64,000 bases of DNA from Aquimarina atlantica (GTDB taxonomy: Bacteria > Bacteroidota > Bacteroidia > Flavobacteriales > Flavobacteriaceae): contig NZ_AQRA01000006.1 in the NCBI RefSeq assembly GCF_000626715.1, positions 62,001 through 126,000 on the forward strand, given 5' to 3'. Below, in pieces: positions 54,762 to 62,300 of this stretch (within the stretch, counting starts at the first letter, position 1; every line of letters begins with the position of its first letter). The notes below the pieces were generated by a model, which made no database searches, was not told the origin of the DNA, and worked only from the letters and a program-made list of their open reading frames with translations. Made by a program: the position numbers and the translations under genes.

Positions 54762-55793
54762 TTAGAATTGAGATAATATTTCCTGTTTTTTTTGTTTGTA
54801 TTCCTGTTCGTCGATTAAACCAGCATCAAACATTTTCTTTAGTTTTTCTAATTTTTGTACTGGGTCATCGCTTTGAGGTTGAGGTTGAGAAGGAGTATTT
54901 TGTTGAGGTGTAGATTGCTGCCCCTGATTATTCATCATGTTTCCCAACATTTGACCCATTCCCAGGCCAGCTCCCATTTGCATACCGATATTACCACCGC
55001 CTTCATTTTTTGCCATATTTTTTAAGGCTTCGAGTTGTTGGTAATCCTGGTAGCTTACTCCAAGTTCTTTCATCGCCTGTGCTTCGGCACTCATATCTGC
55101 GATTCGACCAATTCTTGTTTTGGTTTCTTCATCAAAACTGGTTCCTTCTATCCTAAAATCAAGAAGCTTAAAACCTAATTCATCAAAGATTTGCGCACTC
55201 GAATTCTGAGAGAATGCTGCAATTTCATTACGGTGTTTATCAATTTCTACATAGCTAAACGAAGCGTTAGCAAGGAAATCACTGATAGGTTGGGTAATTC
55301 TGGATAGAATAACTTTTTGTATCGCTTTTACAGGATAGTAGTCATCACCTGCAATAACATTGGTAAAAAAATCAACTGGTGTAGTGATTTTGAAAGAAAA
55401 ATTACCAAATGCACCTAATCCTACAGGAAAATTATAAACAGGGTCTTTATAGGTGATAGGAGAGGGGGTTCCCCAGCGTATATTTTGCATTTCTGCTTTT
55501 CTATAGAAGAAGATACCTACTTTATGAGCAGACTCAAAGGTGTACATGATATTCTTTATGGTCGTCCAAAAAGGAATATTCCCTGTTTTAAGATCGTAAA
55601 GCCCTTCTTCTTCAAAAACGCCTTCTACTTTGCCCTCGTATACAAAAAGACATCCTTGTCCGGGCCCTACGATCAATTTTGAAGCATTTTTAATCTCGTC
55701 CCCGTTTTCTGTCCATTTTTCAAAAAGAGTTTCGGGTTTTGGGTTTTGCCATTCGATTACCGAACGGAGTTGACTTCTAAATGAATTTGACAT
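54762..55793 (-). CDS. SPFH/Band-7 'virion core'-type protein with SHOCT tail (YdjI-like)
   Basis: A 343-residue cytoplasmic protein with an SPFH/Band-7 domain of the YdjI (virion core) type in residues about 10-240. Visible features are LIVGPGQGCLFVYEGK, GLYDLKTGNIPFWTT, the PVDFF and ISDFLANASFSYVEIDKHRNEI segments and FKLLDFRIEGTSFDEETK. A Gly/Met-rich region (GGGNIGMQMGAGLGMGQM) and a Gln/Pro linker lead to a C-terminal SHOCT motif (KLKKMFDAGLIDEQEYKQKK). In Bacillus, YdjI belongs to the pspA-ydjGHI membrane-stress operon. Gaps of 20 and 33 bases tie it to its neighbours. Confidence 0.88.
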   Translation of the reverse strand: MSNSFRSQLRSVIEWQNPKPETLFEKWTENGDEIKNASKLIVGPGQGCLFVYEGKVEGVFEEEGLYDLKTGNIPFWTTIKNIMYTFESAHKVGIFFYRKAEMQNIRWGTPSPITYKDPVYNFPVGLGAFGNFSFKITTPVDFFTNVIAGDDYYPVKAIQKVILSRITQPISDFLANASFSYVEIDKHRNEIAAFSQNSSAQIFDELGFKLLDFRIEGTSFDEETKTRIGRIADMSAEAQAMKELGVSYQDYQQLEALKNMAKNEGGGNIGMQMGAGLGMGQMLGNMMNNQGQQSTPQQNTPSQPQPQSDDPVQKLEKLKKMFDAGLIDEQEYKQKKQEILSQF

Positions 55794-55813
55794 ATTTTTT
55801 TCTTTTAGGATTA

Positions 55814-56578
55814 CTAATAGTTAGTTAAGAATGCAGTTTTAGCCTTGAGATCTTTTTCATACCGGTCTTTATAATCTGGTATAATTTCGATTCTCTTCTT
55901 TAAGTAGGCCTCTACATATTTTTGATATAGAGGTGTTAATTCCTCTTTGGAATATGTTTCAGAATCTTGTATATAATTTTGAAACTTAAGTTCTTCATAC
56001 TGCAGATAGTGCTCTAATGCAGCCTCTTCCCCAAGAGCATGGATAGCAAAATGCTCGATATTTCTGGCTTTAGTCCCTGGTTCGAATGTATTTACTGTCT
56101 GGCAATATTCACAAGTACTATAATAGGATCTGAAAAAATTATCTTTTACCGGTAGTTTAGCTTGACATTGGGTACAACAAAAATCTTTGGATAAAGTATC
56201 TTTTACTTCTTGTAGTAATTTTTTTGCAGCATCTGCAAAAATTTTCACTTCGTATGATTTTAGTTTTTGTTCAAGTTTAAATTTGATGAGGTATCCTTTA
56301 TCTCTTTCCTGTATAAATTTTTTGGAACCAAATTCTGCTCCTGCATTTTCAAAAGCTTCTTCGACTTTGTCGTCCCATGTGCTATCTATTTTCCAGATAA
56401 GTTCATTAGCTTGAGAATAAATTCCTTGCCAGGCATTGTGAAATGTAGTAGTTTCAAAATCAGTTGCTTTAAATAATAGAGGCAATGCAGCTTCTGTTTT
56501 TTCTAATATCTCCTCAAATCGATCTTCGATTTTCTTAAGGAATCCATCCCATCTATTTTGTGTTTCATTAAATGACAT
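55814..56578 (-). CDS. Coiled-coil protein with central zinc ribbon
   Basis: A 254-residue soluble protein. The N-terminal 125 residues are helical and partly coiled-coil (WDGFLKKIEDRFEEILEKTEAALP). A four-Cys zinc ribbon follows at about 133-160 (CCTQCQAKLPV, then STCEYCQTVN), and the C-terminal part is helical again (EEAALEHYLQYEELKFQ). No named family. With the SPFH protein and the next zinc-ribbon protein it recalls the YdjG/YdjI pair of phage-shock-type loci, but sequence identity to YdjG is not claimed. Confidence 0.75.
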   Translation of the reverse strand: MSFNETQNRWDGFLKKIEDRFEEILEKTEAALPLLFKATDFETTTFHNAWQGIYSQANELIWKIDSTWDDKVEEAFENAGAEFGSKKFIQERDKGYLIKFKLEQKLKSYEVKIFADAAKKLLQEVKDTLSKDFCCTQCQAKLPVKDNFFRSYYSTCEYCQTVNTFEPGTKARNIEHFAIHALGEEAALEHYLQYEELKFQNYIQDSETYSKEELTPLYQKYVEAYLKKRIEIIPDYKDRYEKDLKAKTAFLTNY

Positions 56579-56600
56579 ACTTTTAAAGGATTATTATTTT

Positions 56601-56804
56601 TTAATAGAATTGGTCTCCACAGAAATCACAGTATTTAAGATCTGTGTCTTCGGGTCTTGCTGCGCCACAGCTTTTACATCGTTTGGTTTCGAGGCCAGCA
56701 TTTGTTTCTTCATATTTTTTTGTAGAAGAAAGTGCATTAGCCAGGATATCATCAAGAAGGTTTTTTTCTTCTTCTTTAGAGTTTTGTTTATCGTTTTCTT
56801 GCAT
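56601..56804 (-). CDS. Small zinc-ribbon protein
   Basis: A 67-residue protein. The N-terminal 40 residues are charged and probably disordered. The C-terminus is a four-Cys zinc ribbon (CKSCGAARPEDTDLKYCDFCG at about 43-63) ending in DQFY. It lies 22 bases before the coiled-coil zinc-ribbon gene on the same strand and appears to start a new transcription block after the hairpin at 56846-56885. Confidence 0.75.
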   Translation of the reverse strand: MQENDKQNSKEEEKNLLDDILANALSSTKKYEETNAGLETKRCKSCGAARPEDTDLKYCDFCGDQFY

Positions 56805-56845
56805 CTTAAAATTGGTGATTTAGAGAGAAGACATGTACAAAAGGG

Positions 56846-56885
56846 GTTATTCCCATATTTTTTGGAGAAAAAACATAGGAATAAC
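56846..56885 (-). terminator. Terminator after LipL32-like gene 2
   Basis: Read on the minus strand, an 18-bp stem (GTTATTCCTATGTTTTTT and partner) with a CTCC loop, complete if two G-U pairs are allowed. It sits 29 bases after the stop of LipL32-like gene 2, and the outer arm GTTATTCC is shared with the hairpin after gene 1. Confidence 0.6.
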
Positions 56886-56913
56886 CGTAGGTGCTACTAT
56901 TCCAATTTATGTT

Positions 56914-57597
56914 TTATAGCCCTTTTTTTAAGTCTTCAATAGTTTTAGCCATTACTACTCCTGGTAATTTGATAGGAGCGGCAACCTCTGCCAGGAAAGT
57001 ACCTTTTACTTCACCAGTTTTGTATGTAGTAAAACCAATACGATATAACCCAACAGTTAGTGCTTTAAGAGGATCACTTGCTTCACTTTTGTATCTTAAT
57101 AGAGAGTTATAACCACTTCCGCTAGGCTGCTTAGGCATTTCGCTGCTATCATCATTACGATCTAGAGTAACCCAGTTCGCACTTTTTACAGCATCCTCAC
57201 TAATATTATCTTTACTGGTTATATCAGAACGTTCTAAAGTAATATAGGTATCGAAATAATCAGTTGATTTTGCATTTTCTGTGTATGCTGCTGATTTTGT
57301 TGCCTTTTTGATTTTGGTTTTCCCTACAGGAGACATCATTCTTACCCCGATTTCTGGAGCAACAGCAGGAATCCATACATAAATGTAATAGAATTTTTTA
57401 CCGTCTTTTACTTCATCTTCATTACCAGGGGCAGCATACCCCATATAAGACACAACATCTGTATAAGGTACTTTTATGGTTTTGGGACCTATCTTTTTTT
57501 CGATAGAACTGCCAAACTTTTTTAATTTTTGAGCTTGGACATTTAGGTTGCTTCCAAAAGCAAGAATAACAACTAAGATTAAAATTTTTGATTTCAT
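56914..57597 (-). CDS. LipL32-like secreted protein 2
   Basis: A 227-residue exported protein (signal peptide ending NVQAQ, no lipobox). It is a close paralogue of 46275-46955 and has the same LipL32-type motifs: YYIYVWIPAV, GVRMMSPVGKTK, FDTYITLERSDI, GYNSLLRYK, GLYRIGFTTYKTGEVKG and the C-terminal IKLPGVVMAKTIEDLKKGL. Mature proteins differ mainly in charged loops. It lies 45 bases after the SIMPL-domain gene, in the first transcription block of the island, and is followed by a terminator. Confidence 0.8.
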   Translation of the reverse strand: MKSKILILVVILAFGSNLNVQAQKLKKFGSSIEKKIGPKTIKVPYTDVVSYMGYAAPGNEDEVKDGKKFYYIYVWIPAVAPEIGVRMMSPVGKTKIKKATKSAAYTENAKSTDYFDTYITLERSDITSKDNISEDAVKSANWVTLDRNDDSSEMPKQPSGSGYNSLLRYKSEASDPLKALTVGLYRIGFTTYKTGEVKGTFLAEVAAPIKLPGVVMAKTIEDLKKGL

Positions 57598-57642
57598 TTT
57601 TTTGATTTTATGTGTTAATTAATTTATTGGTATACACTTTTA

Positions 57643-58257
57643 TTATTCTAGTGTAAAAGTTACAGTTACAAGATGTTTTTGAATTTCTCTAGGTTTATAC
57701 ATATTTATGTATTGCGTTCTCGAATCAGAATTTTCAACCTTTACAATACGTCCCAATTTTTTGTTGAGGTGATCAGCAGTTTTTTTTGCTTTCACTTTTG
57801 CATCTTCAATAGCGGCAAGTGTTAAAGCAGACCATTCTGTATTGTTTTTTTCTTTGGCAACTGCTTCGACCTGTACGATTGTTAAGCCATTCATCTTCTG
57901 TTTAATGATTTTGATCATCTCTTCTTCAGAAGTTGTCGCATAATTGTAATACGAAACATCATTTACTTCAGAATAAGATGCATATAACTGATAGAGAACA
58001 TTCTTTTTAAACTTACTAAAGTCAACTCCTATGGTCTTTAGCTTGTCTTTATAGTTTTGAGTAGTTTGAGACAAACTTGCGAGCTCAAAATTTAGATTTC
58101 CGTTTGCAACAATTTGTCTTAATGAAATTGTTAGGGAATAGCTATCGATTTCTATTTGCTTATTCGCTTCTCCTACAATAGTTAGGGTCGCATTATTTTC
58201 TTGTGAAATAACCGATGTAACCGTTAAGAGGAATACTATAAAAACAAGTTTTTTCAT
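57643..58257 (-). CDS. SIMPL (DUF541) domain periplasmic protein
   Basis: A 204-residue exported protein (signal peptide ending VISQ). It shows SIMPL features: TIVGEANKQIEIDSYSLTISL at the start of the domain, a YASYSEV-x-x strand, the helix WSALTLAAIEDAKVKAKKTADHLNKKLG near 145-172 and a C-terminal HLVTVTFTLE strand. SIMPL proteins (for example BP26, YggE) are periplasmic and linked to envelope or oxidative stress, with no settled mechanism. Gaps of 31 and 45 bases place it in an operon with a zinc-ribbon membrane protein and the LipL32-like gene. Confidence 0.85.
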   Translation of the reverse strand: MKKLVFIVFLLTVTSVISQENNATLTIVGEANKQIEIDSYSLTISLRQIVANGNLNFELASLSQTTQNYKDKLKTIGVDFSKFKKNVLYQLYASYSEVNDVSYYNYATTSEEEMIKIIKQKMNGLTIVQVEAVAKEKNNTEWSALTLAAIEDAKVKAKKTADHLNKKLGRIVKVENSDSRTQYINMYKPREIQKHLVTVTFTLE

Positions 58258-58288
58258 TTTAAAAAAATTATATGATTCTACGTGGTTT

Positions 58289-58633
58289 TTATTTTGTTAA
58301 ATATGGCAGTACAATAAGTAATGCAATAAACACAACCAGAATTGTAAGCCCTGTAAAGTGATACCATGGAGTTTTTATTTGATTGTTTTTAAAATCGTTA
58401 AAACTCTGTATCAATTGCTGATTCTGAAATTCTCTTTCTTCAAAAGCTCCTTTACAATGACCACAAACCGAGTATACTTTTTTTCCGATAGGAAAGAACG
58501 GTATCCAAAACACATGAATATACTTTCTATATCCTTGTATCCACATATTGTTTTCTGTATTACAATAGGGGCAACTTCCTCCTTCTAATTTTTTGGGATG
58601 AATGGTTGAAGAACCTGTTCCAAATATGATCAT
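58289..58633 (-). CDS. Zinc-ribbon membrane protein
   Basis: A 114-residue protein of the zinc-ribbon-15 type. It has an N-terminal FGTGSSTIHPKKL, the first Cys pair in CPYCNTENN, then a typical YIHVFWIPFFPIGKKVYSVCGHCK stretch with the second Cys pair, and a C-terminal membrane helix (TGLTILVVFIALLIVLPYL). The four Cys ligands are complete. It is operon-linked to the SIMPL gene (31-base gap). Confidence 0.85.
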   Translation of the reverse strand: MIIFGTGSSTIHPKKLEGGSCPYCNTENNMWIQGYRKYIHVFWIPFFPIGKKVYSVCGHCKGAFEEREFQNQQLIQSFNDFKNNQIKTPWYHFTGLTILVVFIALLIVLPYLTK

Positions 58634-58714
58634 GATGTTTTGGATTTTTTCTGCTAAATGGCAATTGTTACTGTTGTAAGTACTATAAAAACAAGTTTTA
58701 TAGGGGTATTAATA

Positions 58715-59134
58715 TTAGTAAGGCAAAAATGATAATACGATCATTGCAGCACCTACAATTAAACCAACGATTCCTAGTTTACCTTGTTTTGGTGCTAATT
58801 TTGCTCTTAATTGGTTGGCTTTCTCTTTGGCCGCTTCATTTTTAGATAGTACAAGTTTGTTAATCATACCAAAACCTAACATGAATCCTAGTACTGCCGA
58901 AACAATATTTCCTGCCAAAAAAGTTACCCATCGAATTGGGAATGATGCAAGCCAGCCTATACCAAGGATTGAAGAAATGATTCCCCATATTCCCCAGAAA
59001 CAAAATACAAGTCCGATCCAACCTTGATACGGTTCGATTTTTTCTAAAAGTTCTTTCGCGTTTGGTTTTTTAGATAACAATAGTGATGGTACTGCTATAA
59101 TACTTAATAGAATTAATGTGATTCCCCAGGTCAT
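58715..59134 (-). CDS. Island membrane protein, paralogue 2
   Basis: A 139-residue protein with four membrane helices and a conserved cytoplasmic segment [15 protein letters not shown] followed by [15 protein letters not shown]. It is paralogous to 52241-52678 over its whole length. It is the first gene of the island on the minus strand, 81 bases ahead of the zinc-ribbon membrane protein, and carries the second copy of a 36-base upstream block. Function is unknown. Confidence 0.78.
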   Translation of the reverse strand: MTWGITLILLSIIAVPSLLLSKKPNAKELLEKIEPYQGWIGLVFCFWGIWGIISSILGIGWLASFPIRWVTFLAGNIVSAVLGFMLGFGMINKLVLSKNEAAKEKANQLRAKLAPKQGKLGIVGLIVGAAMIVLSFLPY

Positions 59135-59214
59135 AATTTTTAGTTTTAAAGGGTTAGTATTTATTTTTTTGTGATTTCATATAGGACTTCTTATATCTGT
59201 TTTTTTTGATACAT

Positions 59215-59250
59215 GTTTTGAAGACCAAAAATCACAGTACAAAGATGAGC
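59215..59250 (-). promoter_or_regulatory. Conserved upstream block, copy 2
   Basis: Matches 52721-52756 at 32 of 36 positions; contains CTCATCTTTG on the minus strand, 81 bases before membrane paralogue 2. Related CTCAT[A/C]TTTG/T sequences occur ahead of the giant protein (52111-52120) and of LipL32-like gene 1 (47047-47056). Confidence 0.55.
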
Positions 59251-59345
59251 GATACAATTGCTGAGAAACACACCCTTTCTGGTGAAAATATTTACCCTGA
59301 AAACAGGGGGGTATTTGTATGTGGTAAAACCCTATTTATAGTGAG

Positions 59346-59374
59346 TTTTAATACTAAGGAGAAATATAGTTTTG
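59346..59374 (+). promoter_or_regulatory. Candidate promoter of the FG-GAP/HYR gene
   Basis: A perfect -7 element TAGTTTTG (59367-59374), 24 bases before the ATG, with TTTT at 59346-59349 as a weak -33 element across a 17-base spacer. Confidence 0.5.
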
Positions 59375-59397
59375 TGGTAAACAATTTTTTTCAAAAG

Positions 59398-62300
59398 ATG
59401 AGAAATAGTAGGATTCGGTTTACAAGAAAATTAGAGTTTAGTATAAAGATGTTTACCTTATATTTAATGGTATTAGGAAATGTCTTTATGTCCTTTGGAC
59501 AGGGATGTCCGGATGTTCCAATATCCGGCACTGATGAAACACAGCGATTTAGTGTGTATGGGGAAAATGAAACAGATGATGTTGGTGAATCAGTAAGTGA
59601 AGCTGGAGATATAAATGGGGATGGTATTGCAGATATTATAATAGGCGCCCCTGGTGTTGATAGTGGTGGTCAAGAAAACATAGGAGAGGCCTATGTCATT
59701 TTTGGAGGAACAGGGATTACTTCATCTTCTGTTGATATAACATCTTTAGATGGAAAAGACGGTTTTGTAATAAGAGGACTTAATGCTAATGAAGGGTTAG
59801 GTGTAAGTGTAAGTACAGCAGGAGATATCAATGATGATGAGATTGATGATATATTAATTGGAAATAATAGTGGTGATGTCATTGTTATCTTTGGTAAAGA
59901 TACTAAAAATACCACAGATTTTTCTGCCGTGTATACCCGAACAGATATCAATAATGATAATGGTATCATAATAGAAGATACTGCAAGTAATACTGGTTTT
60001 GGACAGACATTAAGTAATGCAGGAGATGTTAATGGGGATACTATAGATGATATTATTATTGGTACATCATCATTTTCAGGAGGAGGTGATGCCTATGTTT
60101 TTTATGGTAATTCTGCTATTAGGAGTATGGATGTTGCTGCACTTGTTGGTACTAATGGTTTTAAAATTGAAGGGTTTGCGCAATTTGGATCTGGATCTGG
60201 TTTAAAAGTAAGCAATGCGGGAGATATAAATGATGATAATATAGACGATTTGGTTCTAGGATATCCTTCGTATGATGAAGGAGGAATGAACGGATCAGGA
60301 AGAGTTGTTGTTGTCTATGGTAGTGGGGATATTGCTGGGTTTCCTCCTGTTTTTCAATTATCGTCTTTAAATGGAATGAATGGATTTTATATAACCGAAA
60401 ATATAGAAAATGAAAGACTAGGAAATTCTGTAGCTTCTGCAAAAGATTTTAATGATGATGGGATTGACGATCTAGCAATAAACAGTGCTACTAAAACATA
60501 TGTAATATATGGAAAGGATACTTTATTTGGTACTTCATTTGGGATATCTGATCTAGCTGCAGACGCTAAATTTGTTTTTGAAGCTGGGTGGTACCAATAT
60601 CCATATAGACCTAGTGATGTTGATGGTTTGTCTGATGTTAATGGCGATGGGGTTACAGATTTAATAGTTTCGATTCCTCATGGGGATGGATATGCAAGAA
60701 GTGGGGGAGTTTATATAATTTATGGAGGAAGCTCGCTTCCTCCTACTTTGGCAAGTTTAGAACTTATTGGAAGTAATGGATATCAGGTTTTTGATGATCA
60801 GCGTTATAGCTACAAAGGTTTTGGTCATTCGGTAAGCAATGTAGGAGATTTTAATAATGATGGTTTTAATGATTTTATTGTAGGAGAAAAAATTAATTAT
60901 AGCAATATACACAGAAAAAAAGGGGCAACGCATGTTTTTTTTGGTAATACTTTTAATGTTATTGATGCTATAGAACCAACAATAAATTGCCCTAATGGTA
61001 CTCAGGAATTATATGCCAATTCAAGATTACCTAATTACATACATTTTTTACCCAGTGTAAGCGATAATTGTAGTTATAATACAGAAATGTCTTATACGCA
61101 AACACCTCCCGAAGGAACCTTATTTACAACAAACACTAATGTAACCATTACAGTTACAGACCGGTCAGGAAATATATCTTCTTGTAATTTTATGGTGAAT
61201 GTAAAAACCACTACAGAAGAAATAGATTGTTCTACAACTTCTTTTTCTGTAAACAATTTAAATGGAACAAACGGCCTTGTACTTTATGGTGAAAAGCCGC
61301 ATAGTGAAACAGGATATGATGTTAGTCCTGCAGGAGATATAAATGGAGATGATATCGATGACTTTATAGTAGTGGCAAAAGGGGATGTGGTTAACCATAC
61401 AGGACCATATGATGGATATCACATTGATGTAACAGGAGGAGTTTATATTATTTATGGTACCAATGCTGGATTTCCACCTAATATAAATTTAAAATATTTA
61501 GATGTTTCTGCAGGTTTTAAAATCAATAATGATACAGCTTTTCACCAACGAACAAGTGATGATAATCAATTCTATAAAGCGGATACAGCAGGAGATATTA
61601 ATGGTGATACTATAGATGATATCATGATTAGTGAGCCTCTTCGTGGAAATGGTTCAACCATAAGACTAGGATATACTTATATCATTTTTGGTACAAGAGC
61701 AGGTTTTTCTTCAACATTTGATTTGTCAACACTTAATGGAAAAAATGGTTTTACAGTAATAGGTACTGTTCGCAATGAAGGTTTGGGGATTGATCTGGAT
61801 AATGTTGGTGATATTAATGGTGATACTATAGATGATATTGCATTTACCAATATACCTAGTACACGTAGTAATGTGCAAGGAAAATGTTTTGTGTTGTACG
61901 GTTCAAGAACAGAGTTTCCTAGAACCATAAGACTTGATGAACTAAACGGAAACAATGGGTTTACCATTACAACCAATGGAACCTCTATAGAAAAAGTTGG
62001 TGGTAAATTGGCAGGCTTAGGGGATATAAATGGTGATAACATAAACGATATAGCAATAGGAGGGAATGAAGACCAAAAGTTTGTAATTTTTGGGAAACCA
62101 TCCTCATCTAATTTTCCAACCGTAATGTATGTCGAAGATCTAAATGGAGCCAATGGTTTTGCTGTTGAACACTCTACTACTTCTTTTACATATGGAAACG
62201 TAAGTAATGCTGGTGATATCAATGATGATGGTTTTAATGATATTGTTTTTAGGAATCAATATGTTTTATTTGGTAAAGATGAGACCTTTACTCCTGTGGT

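Noticed and set aside
46275-59134. The island as a phage-defence system or prophage remnant
   Set aside because: No nuclease, ATPase, toxin, integrase, capsid or tail gene is visible. The SPFH 'virion core' name is historical and does not indicate phage origin.
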